Below, one piece after another: positions 1-7,765 of a stretch of 21,188 nt of DNA. The stretch's first letter is position 1; the number at the start of each line of letters is the position of its first letter. The DNA lies in IMG/VR virus record IMGVR_UViG_3300047554_000135, positions 1-21,188 of that record; one strand, written 5' to 3'. Made by a program: the position numbers and the translations under genes. Under the pieces are notes generated by a model. It was given only the letters and a program-made list of their open reading frames with translations. It was not told where the DNA came from and made no database searches. This DNA is from a virus.

Positions 1-12
1 GGTACAAAGTCA

Positions 13-59
13 GGGGGAGGGTTAAGGAGGGGGAAGGGATGGTTTCCTTCCCGCCCTCC
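13..59 (+). other. G-rich hairpin / possible G-quadruplex in leader
   Basis: Bases 26-37 pair with 46-59 to give a 12-base-pair stem with a two-base bulge (52-53) and an 8-base loop. The 5' side also has four runs of at least three G (13-17, 19-21, 29-33, 36-38) separated by 1, 7 and 2 bases, which fits the usual intramolecular G-quadruplex pattern. The two folds would exclude each other. No T-run follows the stem, so a standard intrinsic terminator is unlikely, although it could close the transcript of a gene to the left of the window. Its function is unknown. Confidence 0.5.
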
Positions 60-165
60 CTCACTTCCAAAAAGTGTGTTACTCTTATGCAAACATCAAG
101 ACGCATGGGGATTGCACGATTAAATTTCGGAGGTGAACACCACGCCGACAACAGTCCTCAGCCGT
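60..165 (+). other. leader stretch without a supported gene
   Basis: I find no convincing reading frame here. A perfect Shine-Dalgarno-like sequence (GGAGGTGA, 129-136) is present, but no ATG, GTG or TTG at a usable distance opens a frame; the nearby GTG at 164 meets TAG two codons later. No promoter with clear -35 and -10 boxes could be fixed by eye. In HK97-type phages the cos packaging site commonly lies upstream of the small terminase gene, so this stretch is a candidate location, but I see no defined site. Confidence 0.3.
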
Positions 166-250
166 GTTGGTGTAGCTTAATTGGAAGAGCAGTGGGCCAA
201 TAGGTATTAACGCCTACCCATCAGTGCTGGTTCATTTCCAGTCGCCAACA
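166..250 (+). tRNA. tRNA-like element with abnormal anticodon arm (possible pseudo-tRNA)
   Basis: Three arms of a tRNA cloverleaf are present. The 7-base-pair acceptor stem pairs 166-172 with 243-249 (one T-G wobble), with A250 as discriminator. The D arm pairs 175-178 with 187-190 and has T8, A9, A14, G18 and G19 equivalents. The T arm pairs 226-230 with 238-242 and has a 7-base loop starting TTCA. The region between D and T arms is 35 bases instead of about 23 and cannot form a 5-base-pair anticodon stem with a 7-base loop. It forms instead a 9-pair bulged hairpin (193-196 with 217-220, CCAA bulge, 201-205 with 212-216). The loop base equivalent to A58 is T235, and no CCA is encoded. No anticodon can be assigned with confidence. 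It ends 11 bases before the Shine-Dalgarno site of the small terminase gene, so it sits in that mRNA leader. Confidence 0.5.
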
Positions 251-273
251 ATTTACAAGACAGGAAAAACTCT

Positions 274-645
274 ATGGCAAAAAAACCACGTCACATTTTG
301 CGTTACCTTGAAGACCCAAACACTTGGGATAAGTCTGCTTTCGAGACTGCCATCCGTGCAGAAGTCGAGGCAAGCACAGGTGCGCTCACAGCTTCCGATG
401 AACTGCTGATCGGTGCGCTCGTGATTACTGTTGACAGCCTTCTGACCGCTGAAATCAACATTCGGGAAATGGGTCACACCTACCAGTACAACGCTGGTGA
501 AGCTGCAAGCCCTTGGTACAAGATTCGCACAGAGATGGCTGACAAGGCTGTCAAGATTCTTGCCGAACTGGGTCTGGTTGCTCGTGGCCGTCCGAAGCTG
601 AAGAACAAGGTGTCAGAAGTCGATGAGCTATTCGCCAACGCTTGA
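274..645 (+). CDS. terS: terminase small subunit (P27-like)
   Basis: This 123-residue protein is the probable DNA-recognition subunit of the packaging motor; it binds the packaging site and brings DNA to the large terminase. The helical body (residues 40-95) and the Ser-Pro-Trp motif followed by a helix and a Glu-Leu-Gly-Leu-x-x-x-x-Arg-Pro ending resemble the phage terminase small subunit P27 family. Length fits that family (about 100-160). The ATG at 274 has an AGGAAAA Shine-Dalgarno site 7-13 bases upstream. Its 3' end overlaps the start of the large terminase gene by 23 bases in another frame, which suggests translational coupling. Function is inferred from motif pattern and position directly before the large subunit; I saw no unambiguous helix-turn-helix. 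Confidence 0.85.
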   Translation: MAKKPRHILRYLEDPNTWDKSAFETAIRAEVEASTGALTASDELLIGALVITVDSLLTAEINIREMGHTYQYNAGEAASPWYKIRTEMADKAVKILAELGLVARGRPKLKNKVSEVDELFANA

Positions 646-2302
646 TAGCGCATTCCAGTACGCCACTGGCGTAGTACGTGGTGACATTCAGGCTTGCGAA
701 GACATCAAGCTGGCGTGTCAACGATTCTTGGATATGGTGGAGCGCAAGGATGCGCCCTACGAATTCGTTGCTGCAAAGGTCGAGCATGTTCTCAAGTTCG
801 TCAAGTTCTGTAAGCATGTCAAAGGCCCAGAAGCCGGGAAGCCTATTGAACTCCAGCCGTTCCAGATTCTTTTCTTGGCTGGTATCTATGGTTTCCGAGA
901 GAAGCGGGATCACTCTCTGCGGTGGACAACGGATGTTATTCTTTTCGTTCCTCGCAAGTCCGGGAAAACGACGATTGCGTCCATCATCTCCCTCTACGAA
1001 CTCCAGTTCGGTGATGCGGGTGCAGAAGTTTTCACTCTCGCAACAAACCGTGAACAGGCATCCATTTGCTTTGACTCGTCAAAGGCGATTGTGGAAGGCA
1101 TGGTGGCGGAACTGGCCGCAAAGTTCATCGTCTATCGGGGTGAACTCAAAAAGGCTGGTGATTCGACATCCACGTACCGTTCGCTGTCTCGTGAGAACCG
1201 CAAAACCGGTGATGGCAAGAACCCGTCTTGTGCGATGATTGATGAGGCCGCGCAGGTTGTAGAGCGTGGCTCCATCGAGGTTTTGCACTCAGGTATGGGT
1301 GCGCGGAAGAACCCGCTTCGTATGTACCTGACGACAGCGAGTTTCACAAAGGAAACCAAATTCTATGAAGACCTTTCGCACTTTCGTGCTGTTCTCCGTG
1401 GGGCTGCTCCTGATAACTACCGCTGGTTTGGTCTTCTTTACAGCGTCGATCCCGGTGATGCTTGGGCAGATGCTAGTGTCTGGGGCAAAGCGAATCCCAT
1501 GCTCGGAGTTTCAGTCACAACTGAACACATTCGTCACATGGCTGAAGAAGCGGCAGCAAAGCCAGCAAGCCTTAACGAATTCCTCTGCAAACAACTCAAC
1601 ATTTATGTAAGCGCGAACGCTGCTTGGGTGGACCGCAGGTTCTGGGATGAATCTGTTGCGAAAAAACCACAGGATAACCCTGAGTCCACGTTCATTGCTT
1701 TTGACTTGGCGCACACGCGAGACTTGAACGCTGTCTGTACTCTTCACCGATATGGCGAAGAAGACTTCCATGCTGACTTCCAGTTCTTCCTGCCGCAGGA
1801 GTCAATCGAGCTTATCCCGAACCACTACAAGAGCATTTTCACTCAGGCGGTGAATACAGGGATTTTGAGGCTCACTCCGGGCAACGTGACCGACCTGAAC
1901 GAGATCGAGTCGTTTATCAAACAGCAATGTGAGAAGCACAATGTCAAAGAAATCGGATACGACCCATACAACGCTGCTGCGCTTGTCGCCAACCTTTATG
2001 CTGACGGTTTACCTGTTAAAAAGGTTGGTCAAGGTATGGCAGTCTTATCGAACCCATCAAAAGCCACCGAACAATTGATCCTGAAGAAAGCCATCAAGCA
2101 TGACGGCAATCCTTTTGTTGGTTGGCAATTGGGTAACTGTGAGGTTTATACAGACGTGAACGGCAACGTCAAGGTCCGAAAGAACGAAGCAGACCCATCA
2201 GCGAAGGTGGACGGCATTATTGCGATGATTATGGCTATCCACTGCCACCTCGACAATGTTTTCGTGTCAGATTCGTTTGGCTTTAGGTCTATTGAGTGGT
2301 AA
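623..2302 (+). CDS. terL: terminase large subunit (HK97-type ATPase/nuclease)
   Basis: 559-residue motor protein that uses ATP to pump DNA into the prohead and cuts the concatemer. The N-terminal ATPase has a Walker A-like motif at residues 110-118 (PRKSGKTTI) and a Walker B with catalytic acid at 204-210 (AMIDEAA). A Thr-Thr-Ala-Ser coupling motif lies at 237-240. The C-terminal RNase H-like nuclease shows Asp361 in a FDLAHTRD context, Asp447 in GYDPYNA, and Asp530 before a hydrophobic helix, the expected three metal-binding acids. Length and order match the Terminase_1 family of HK97-like, mostly cos-type, phages. The ATG at 623 lies inside the end of the small subunit gene, a typical coupled arrangement. 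All key residues appear intact. Confidence 0.96.
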   Translation: MSYSPTLDSAFQYATGVVRGDIQACEDIKLACQRFLDMVERKDAPYEFVAAKVEHVLKFVKFCKHVKGPEAGKPIELQPFQILFLAGIYGFREKRDHSLRWTTDVILFVPRKSGKTTIASIISLYELQFGDAGAEVFTLATNREQASICFDSSKAIVEGMVAELAAKFIVYRGELKKAGDSTSTYRSLSRENRKTGDGKNPSCAMIDEAAQVVERGSIEVLHSGMGARKNPLRMYLTTASFTKETKFYEDLSHFRAVLRGAAPDNYRWFGLLYSVDPGDAWADASVWGKANPMLGVSVTTEHIRHMAEEAAAKPASLNEFLCKQLNIYVSANAAWVDRRFWDESVAKKPQDNPESTFIAFDLAHTRDLNAVCTLHRYGEEDFHADFQFFLPQESIELIPNHYKSIFTQAVNTGILRLTPGNVTDLNEIESFIKQQCEKHNVKEIGYDPYNAAALVANLYADGLPVKKVGQGMAVLSNPSKATEQLILKKAIKHDGNPFVGWQLGNCEVYTDVNGNVKVRKNEADPSAKVDGIIAMIMAIHCHLDNVFVSDSFGFRSIEW

Positions 2303-2326
2303 TATCCTGAAAAATAGGAGCCTATC

Positions 2327-3724
2327 ATGGGACTTTTGGACGTTTTCAGGGGTAAAAAGCAGGCAAATGAGTCGAATTCAATGTTCGGCCAGACTGCTTT
2401 GGGTAACAACATTGTTTACCAAGGGAACAACAAAAATCCCAACGTAAACACCCAAATCCTTTACGTTACCACTGGAAGCGCCACAAATGCTGGTCGTCCT
2501 GTGGATATGTCGATGCTGGCGCGAAACAGCACGATCATGTCCTGCGTGGCTATCAAAGCTCGTGCTTTGTCCCAGTTGCCGATCAATGTGATGTACGAAA
2601 CCGAAGACGGTGAGTATGTCGATGCGATCAAAGACAAGAATGTTGGCGCTCGTGACAAGTCCAAAGCCAAGCAAGTTGCCAAGCTCCTGAACAAGCCAAA
2701 CAACTTCCAGTCTCGTTACGAGTTCTGGTATCAGTGGTTGATGTGGTACGAACTGGCCGGTGAAGCGTTTACCCTGTGGTGGAGAGCCGATCAGGAAAGT
2801 TCGACTCAGACTCCGCTGGAGATGTACATCCTTGACTCGACTCTGATTGCAGTCACGATCACTCCGACTCGCTATCCGAGCTACCGCTTGTCCACTCCGT
2901 CCTACGGTTTCAGCAAAGATGAGCCACTGAAGGCGCATCAGGTAATGCACTGCAAGGAAATGGCATGGCAGGGTTCTGCTGGCTTCAACAAGGGTATCCT
3001 GATGGCCGAGCTTTGCGGTCTGGATCAGGACATCGACCTGTACGCCAACTACGTCATGCAAAACGGTGCGAAGCCGTCTGGCATGTTCGTAACGGAAGCC
3101 GTTATCCCTGATGGCAAGTACAAGGAAATCGCTTCACGCCTGAAAGAGGCATGGTCCAACATGGTTGGCAGCAAGAATTCTGATCCATCCAAGCCGGGTC
3201 AGGGCATGTTGCTTGACCAAGGCATGAAGTATCAGAAGCTGGAGATGCTGACGCTGCAAGACGCCGATGCTGCTGCTCTGAAGCTGCAAACCATGCGCCG
3301 AATCTGCGGTCTGTTTGGTGTGCCACCTTCGATGATTGGCATCCATGACGGCAAGTTCAACAACACTCAGACTGCGATGGATGAGTTCTACAAGTCGGCC
3401 ATGTATCCGATCATTGTGAACGTCCAAGAGAAACTGCGTGACCACCTGTTCCCCGGCTATCCTTCGCTGTGCATCCAGTTCGACACCAAGGACTTCCTGA
3501 AGGGCGCTCCGCTGGACCAGATGAACTTTGTGACTGCTGGCGTGACCAACGGAATCATTACTCCGAACGAAGCTCGTGAGTACATGGGCATGGGTCAAGT
3601 CGAAGGCGGCGATGAGCTTGTAAAAGACGCGAAGCCTGCTGATCCAGTTTCTGGAACCAGTAAACAGGATACCGGTGGTGGTGGTGGAAACCAAACCAGA
3701 AAAATGAACATCGGTAAGACTTGA
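2327..3724 (+). CDS. portal protein (HK97 family)
   Basis: 465-residue protein that forms the dodecameric ring at one capsid vertex, through which DNA enters and leaves and onto which connector proteins assemble. The N-terminal part includes the conserved stretch in which the polypeptide enters the wing (residues 60-100), and residues 327-375 carry the family signature: Phe-Gly-Val-Pro-Pro, an Asn-Asn-Thr-Gln segment and the long helix ending near HLFPGY. The last 40 residues are Gly/Gln/Lys rich and look disordered. The ATG at 2327 has a strong AGGAG site 11 bases upstream. Position between large terminase and prohead protease is canonical for HK97-like phages. Confidence 0.95.
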   Translation: MGLLDVFRGKKQANESNSMFGQTALGNNIVYQGNNKNPNVNTQILYVTTGSATNAGRPVDMSMLARNSTIMSCVAIKARALSQLPINVMYETEDGEYVDAIKDKNVGARDKSKAKQVAKLLNKPNNFQSRYEFWYQWLMWYELAGEAFTLWWRADQESSTQTPLEMYILDSTLIAVTITPTRYPSYRLSTPSYGFSKDEPLKAHQVMHCKEMAWQGSAGFNKGILMAELCGLDQDIDLYANYVMQNGAKPSGMFVTEAVIPDGKYKEIASRLKEAWSNMVGSKNSDPSKPGQGMLLDQGMKYQKLEMLTLQDADAAALKLQTMRRICGLFGVPPSMIGIHDGKFNNTQTAMDEFYKSAMYPIIVNVQEKLRDHLFPGYPSLCIQFDTKDFLKGAPLDQMNFVTAGVTNGIITPNEAREYMGMGQVEGGDELVKDAKPADPVSGTSKQDTGGGGGNQTRKMNIGKT

Positions 3725-3730
3725 TAAAAA

Positions 3731-3946
3731 ATGCGTACTGATTCAAAATATCTGTTAGCATTAGCGAAACAGGTCCGTGGACCAGAAATACCGTTGCCTG
3801 TATTGCAAGGGCAACCCCCTAAAATACAAGACAACAACCAGTCCATTGCTTTAGGGGCAATAAATGAAGCAAGTAAATCTGATCTGCGAAGCAAAACTGA
3901 ACCTGTCCGAAAAGGCCGCAAACGGCGAACCGACAGGAAAGATTGA
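3731..3946 (+). CDS. small overlapping ORF, unknown
   Basis: 71-residue basic ORF filling the 139-base gap between portal and protease genes and overlapping the first 83 bases of the protease gene in another frame. The first 45 codons look like a plausible protein (MRTDSKYLLALAKQV at the start, then Pro/Gln rich); the final 25 residues, which lie inside the protease gene, are Lys/Arg rich and may only reflect the other frame. No clear Shine-Dalgarno site precedes the ATG. I do not recognise the family. It may be a small real gene or just leader sequence of the protease gene. Confidence 0.35.
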   Translation: MRTDSKYLLALAKQVRGPEIPLPVLQGQPPKIQDNNQSIALGAINEASKSDLRSKTEPVRKGRKRRTDRKD

Positions 3947-4664
3947 AGCTCGCATTACCACTTGGGGCGCTCGTGAGGGCGCTGATGGCCGTAAATTCTT
4001 CTACAAGCCTGAAGGCTTCATGGAATGGATGACGGAGTTCACCAAGTCTGGTCGTCCACTCCCCATGTTCCTGAATCACAACGCTGATTCGATGCCTGTT
4101 GGCGAATGGACCGAACTTGAGATGGATGATGACGGAATGACCGCAAAAGGTCGTCTGTTCATGAACACCACCGCTGGTTCTGATCTGTACCAAGTCATGA
4201 GCGAATCCCCCACCATGTTTGGTGGCGTGTCTGTTGGCGCATACGCTGACGAATACCAGTGGGTGAAAGAAGACGGCACTCCGTTTCCTGCTGGTTCTCA
4301 AGATTATTGGGATGAAGGCTACTTCCAGATCACCAAAGGTGGTCTGCGTGAGACTAGTGTTGTGATGTACCCAAATAATCCCAAAGCAGAAGTCAAAAAG
4401 CTGGAGTATTTCCGCAATGACGGTTCTGCTGATCTGAAGGTTTTGGAAGAGGCACTGCGGGATGCAGGGCTGTCCAAGTCGGAAGCGGTTGCCGCCGCAT
4501 CCGTATTCAAGTCGGTGATCGAACAGCGTGATGCTGTTGAAAAGCCGCTTGAAGCTGCGCCGACTCAGAGTGATTCTGATGCGGAGGCAACCGAAGCAGA
4601 AATTCTCGCTGCTCTTGAGCAACGTGAACTTCTTAAACTCCTCGACAAACGACTGAAAGGTTAA
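3864..4664 (+). CDS. prohead protease (HK97 gp4-like, S78/U35 family)
   Basis: 266-residue maturation protease that cuts the N-terminal delta domain from capsid subunits and then itself inside the prohead. The catalytic pattern is visible: His72 in the FLNHNADSMPVGEW segment, Ser123 in GGVSVGA, and an acidic residue in the Gly-Gly-Leu-Arg-Glu-Thr-Ser segment (Glu163) before Met-Tyr-Pro-Asn-Asn-Pro. Residues after about 185 form a charged, helical, Glu/Ala-rich tail of the kind often found as a scaffold-like extension. The ATG at 3864 lies shortly after a GGGG sequence. It ends 2 bases before the first capsid gene, consistent with co-translation in the ratio set by each gene's own ribosome site. 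Confidence 0.93.
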   Translation: MKQVNLICEAKLNLSEKAANGEPTGKIEARITTWGAREGADGRKFFYKPEGFMEWMTEFTKSGRPLPMFLNHNADSMPVGEWTELEMDDDGMTAKGRLFMNTTAGSDLYQVMSESPTMFGGVSVGAYADEYQWVKEDGTPFPAGSQDYWDEGYFQITKGGLRETSVVMYPNNPKAEVKKLEYFRNDGSADLKVLEEALRDAGLSKSEAVAAASVFKSVIEQRDAVEKPLEAAPTQSDSDAEATEAEILAALEQRELLKLLDKRLKG

Positions 4665-4666
4665 TC

Positions 4667-6016
4667 ATGTCTAAAGAAATCATCGAAAAACTGGACGGCA
4701 TCGAAGCTAAACAAATCGAAGCTATCGCTGCTGTTGAAGCCAAAATCCCCGCTGCCGTTGAAGCTGTCAAAGCTGAGATGAGCGAAATGGTTGCTGCTCT
4801 GGAAGCTAAAGTTGCATCCGTGCAAGCTCCTGCCATCCACAAAGAGAAGGCCAAGAGCGTTCGTCAAGACGTGAACCGTCTGGTGCGCGAACAACTCAAA
4901 GAGATGGCTTCTGGCAAGTCGAACATCGACAAAGAACTGAAGATTTTCTCTGACGAGTCGCAACTGCAAGCGTACATGACTGAAGCCTCTGCTCTGACCG
5001 CTGGCGGTGATGGCAAGGGTGGTCGTACTGCTTACGATCCCGTGTTCCGCGCTCTGCGTCTGGAAAACCCTCTGCGTGGCGTGTCTCGCACCGTGGCTAC
5101 CGATGGCTCCAGCTATCAGTTCCGCGTGAAGACTGGCAACGCTGGCGCTCAGTGGGGCTACGGCATCCAGAACAACGGTTCTGCTACCACGGAAAACACT
5201 TCCATTTGGCAAATCGTGCTGAAGGACATCAACGTCCAGTTCCCGATTCGTACCGCTGCTCTGGACGACATCGACGGTCTGGAAGCCAACGTGGTTGACG
5301 ACATGCTGGCTGAATTCGCTCAAGCCGAAGCTCAGTCCATGATCTCCAACAACGACCAAACTGGCACTGGCACTGACACCGCTACTGGCGGCGCTGACGG
5401 CCTGCGCGGTCTGGACCAGTACGGTGGCGCTAACGCTACCTACACTGGTGGCACTCACTCCACCGCTGCCTTCGGCACTTCTGGTACTGGTTCCACTACC
5501 GGTCTGCATAGCCTGAACACCTATGACCAGTTGACCACCAACGGCAACACCGTGGGTGCTGGTAACGTGACCTACAAGGACATCGTTAACTTCATCTACG
5601 CTCTGCCTCAGCAGTACTGGACGCCCAACGCCAAGATCATGATGAACAACGTGTTCTTGTCGCAAGTGCGTGGTCTGGTTGACGACAACGGCGCTCCGAT
5701 CTTCAACCGTAACGAAGGTCTGTCTGTTGACGGTATCGTCGGCCAACTGTTGGGCTTCGACGTGGTTGTGAACAGCTACGTTGACGCTCCTGCACAAGCC
5801 ACCACTGGCGATGCCGGTACTACCAGCCTGTACCCCGCGTACTTCGCTGACTGGTCGCGTTTCCACACGATCATCGACCGCCTGAACATGATGGTTCGTC
5901 GCTACGACCAGACCCTGCCCGGCTATATCACCTTCTACGGTGAGAAGCGTCTGGCTACGTCTGTGCGCGATCCGTTCGCTGGCGTTCGCTATCGCTCGAC
6001 TGGCACTGCTGCCTGA
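4667..6016 (+). CDS. major capsid protein 1 (HK97 fold, with delta domain)
   Basis: 449-residue HK97-fold shell protein. Residues 1 to about 100 are a charged, Ala-rich coiled coil, the expected delta/scaffolding domain removed by the protease encoded immediately upstream. The mature part starts around residues 110-120 (GGDGKGGRTAYDPVF region), and the C-terminal end DPFAGVR is a common ending of this fold. Codon choice is strikingly uniform (GCT, CTG, GGC, CGT, AAC), as expected for the most abundant phage protein and stronger than in the neighbours. A strong terminator follows the stop codon, then a second, clearly homologous capsid gene. The exact cleavage site cannot be read from sequence alone. 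Confidence 0.95.
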   Translation: MSKEIIEKLDGIEAKQIEAIAAVEAKIPAAVEAVKAEMSEMVAALEAKVASVQAPAIHKEKAKSVRQDVNRLVREQLKEMASGKSNIDKELKIFSDESQLQAYMTEASALTAGGDGKGGRTAYDPVFRALRLENPLRGVSRTVATDGSSYQFRVKTGNAGAQWGYGIQNNGSATTENTSIWQIVLKDINVQFPIRTAALDDIDGLEANVVDDMLAEFAQAEAQSMISNNDQTGTGTDTATGGADGLRGLDQYGGANATYTGGTHSTAAFGTSGTGSTTGLHSLNTYDQLTTNGNTVGAGNVTYKDIVNFIYALPQQYWTPNAKIMMNNVFLSQVRGLVDDNGAPIFNRNEGLSVDGIVGQLLGFDVVVNSYVDAPAQATTGDAGTTSLYPAYFADWSRFHTIIDRLNMMVRRYDQTLPGYITFYGEKRLATSVRDPFAGVRYRSTGTAA

Positions 6017-6021
6017 TGAAA

Positions 6022-6059
6022 GTGGGGGCTTCGGCCCCCGCTTTTTACCCCGCTTTTTT
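6022..6059 (+). terminator. intrinsic terminator between the two capsid genes, with duplicated 3' arm
   Basis: Bases 6022-6029 (GTGGGGGC) pair with 6034-6041 (GCCCCCGC) around a TTCG tetraloop, followed by five T (6042-6046): a textbook rho-independent terminator six bases after the capsid stop codon. The 3' arm plus T-run is then repeated: CCCCGCTTTTTA at 6036-6047 recurs as CCCCGCTTTTTTA at 6048-6060, giving a second possible 3' arm and T-run. Because all downstream genes depend on transcription reaching them, it probably acts as a partial terminator or mRNA 3'-end stabiliser that raises capsid 1 output relative to later genes. Confidence 0.85.
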
Positions 6060-6069
6060 AGGAAATGCC

Positions 6070-7086
6070 ATGACCACTATCACCGAAAAAATCCTCAGCG
6101 GAATCAAAGAAGCCTACGACAAAGGCGAGAAAGTCACAATCGACCTCAAGGAAGCGTCCTCGTTGACTGGTTCCGGTTCGGGTGTCGGTGGCCGTGTTCT
6201 ATTTGATGACGCATTTGCGACTCTGCGTTACGCAAACCCTTTCCGAATCGGTTCGCGCAACGTCAAGATTTCCGAATCTGACATGCAATTCGTTGCCAAG
6301 ACTGGTAACGCTGCAAACCAAACAAACCCTTGGGGTTATCCCGTACAAAACAACACGGGCACTCCCGGAACCAACACCTCGATCTGGCAATTGCCTGTTC
6401 GTGCTGTGACTGCTCAATTGCCTATCCGCACCGCTGTGTTCTCTGATGTGAATGGCCTGCAATCCGAACTCGTTGAAGACCTGATGCTGGAATTTGCCCA
6501 GATCGAAGGCGCTTCGATGGCTATCAACGACGACCAAGCTGGTTCCACCACGACTTCGACTGGTGCTACATCTGGCCTGCGTGGTCTGGACTCGTATGCA
6601 ACTGGTTCTACCGCTGCTTACGGCACTTCTGGCACGTCCATCACCTCTGGTATTCACACGCTGGCTACCGTGGCTCAAACTGTCGGTGGCGTGACCTATG
6701 ACAACATCGTTGACATCGTGAATGCTTTCCCGAGCCAGTACTGGGCTATGCCCGGTAACGCTTGGCACATCAGCCCTGCAATGATCGATAGCCTGCGTAG
6801 CCTGAAGGATTCTCAGGGTCTGCCTCTGTTCCTCGAAATGGGTGACGAAGATGCTGCGGCTGTTGGCCGTATGTTCGGTTTCCCTGTGATCCCGAACCCC
6901 TACCTGTCCACGGACTTCCCGATCTATCTGGCTAACTGGCCCCGTTTCCTGACCATTGCTGACAATGAGGAAATGTCCATCCAGATGTTCGATCAGACCA
7001 CCCCCGGTTTTGTTACTATCTACGCAGAAAAGCGTGTAGTATCGTCCGTGCGTGATCCGTTCGCTGGTGTGCGTATGAGCGCCTAA
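6070..7086 (+). CDS. second HK97-fold major capsid paralogue (no delta domain)
   Basis: 338 residues from ATG 6070, chosen because AGGAAA lies 5-10 bases upstream; an ATG at 6016 is in frame but would translate through the terminator hairpin. It is a clear paralogue of the first capsid protein: shared blocks include TGNA, WGY-x-x-QNN, TSIWQ, Q-x-PIRTA, LRGLD, AFPSQYW versus ALPQQYW, and the ending SVRDPFAGVR. It lacks the first ~75-100 residues that form the coiled-coil delta domain in copy 1, keeping only about 40 residues before the GGRVLFDDAF segment. By analogy with T4 gp23/gp24 it might be a vertex or minor shell subunit, but this is inference; a plain second shell subunit or an inactive copy is possible, though the frame is intact. 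Confidence 0.88.
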   Translation: MTTITEKILSGIKEAYDKGEKVTIDLKEASSLTGSGSGVGGRVLFDDAFATLRYANPFRIGSRNVKISESDMQFVAKTGNAANQTNPWGYPVQNNTGTPGTNTSIWQLPVRAVTAQLPIRTAVFSDVNGLQSELVEDLMLEFAQIEGASMAINDDQAGSTTTSTGATSGLRGLDSYATGSTAAYGTSGTSITSGIHTLATVAQTVGGVTYDNIVDIVNAFPSQYWAMPGNAWHISPAMIDSLRSLKDSQGLPLFLEMGDEDAAAVGRMFGFPVIPNPYLSTDFPIYLANWPRFLTIADNEEMSIQMFDQTTPGFVTIYAEKRVVSSVRDPFAGVRMSA

Positions 7087-7096
7087 GAGGTGAAAT

Positions 7097-7765
7097 ATGG
7101 CAGTTGATAATGTTGTCGGCTACCCGTTTGGGGCACAGACTCGTAATCCGTTCAACTATGTAAAGGTTGAACAGACGAATCGTGATGTCTCGACCAACTG
7201 GCTCACTGCCAATGAAATCACCGAACACCTGAACTTGTTTGACGATGAGAGTCAGGACACCTATGTTCTGTCTCTTGAGCTTGCAACTCGCATGGCGATT
7301 GAGGATTACCTAGGTATGTCCATCTTCGCCACGTCATACAGGGTTTACTACGGTGGAGAGAGCCTTGCTGCTGCGCCAGCGAGTCTCGATCTGCCTGAAG
7401 TGAGTCAGGCTTCGGTGTCTTCTCCAAACCCTGTCACGATCAGTTCTGTGGCCTATTGGAATGATTCCACCCCTTCCGTGCTGACGACTGTTCCAAGCAA
7501 CCAGTACTACTACGATGCCTCTGGCAACAAAATCGTAGTGGCTGGTCTGCCGACAGACATCAACACCGCGATGACTGCTCCGATTGTTGTGAACTACACA
7601 GTTGCAGCGAATCCGCTTGCCTCATATCCTGTGATTAAGCAAGCTGCTTTGTTGCTTCTGACGCATTTTTACAACAACCGTGCAAACGCAACGGAAACGA
7701 AGCTCAAGGACATTCCTTTTGGGGTTCATACGCTTCTTCGTGCATACCGTCCATTGGTAATGTGA
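7097..7765 (+). CDS. head-tail connector / adaptor protein (gp6-like)
   Basis: 222-residue protein resembling the gp6-like head-tail connector group (also described as phiE125 gp8-like). These proteins form a ring below the portal. Residues 40-75 carry the typical helical start (Thr-Ala-Asn-Glu-Ile ... Asp-Asp-Glu-Ser ... Ala-Thr-Arg-Met-Ala-Ile-Glu-Asp-Tyr-Leu-Gly), then a beta-rich middle and a C-terminal helix (PVIKQAALLLLTHFYNNR) ending with the usual 'P.G.h.LL..YRP' pattern. The ATG at 7097 has a strong GAGGTGA site. A homing endonuclease gene has been inserted directly after its stop codon. Confidence 0.87.
   Translation: MAVDNVVGYPFGAQTRNPFNYVKVEQTNRDVSTNWLTANEITEHLNLFDDESQDTYVLSLELATRMAIEDYLGMSIFATSYRVYYGGESLAAAPASLDLPEVSQASVSSPNPVTISSVAYWNDSTPSVLTTVPSNQYYYDASGNKIVVAGLPTDINTAMTAPIVVNYTVAANPLASYPVIKQAALLLLTHFYNNRANATETKLKDIPFGVHTLLRAYRPLVM

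Noticed and set aside
129-165. Shine-Dalgarno-like GGAGGTGA suggesting a small gene before the tRNA-like element
   Set aside because: No usable start codon follows at the right distance; GTG 164 is closed by TAG after two codons.
4661-5866. 401-residue open frame on the minus strand
   Set aside because: It lies opposite the strongly codon-biased capsid gene; long antisense frames are expected there, and the sequence is low-complexity Val/Ser/Gln-rich with no start-site support.
6016-6069. ATG at 6016 as start of the second capsid protein
   Set aside because: Translation would run through the terminator hairpin; ATG 6070 has a proper AGGAAA site.
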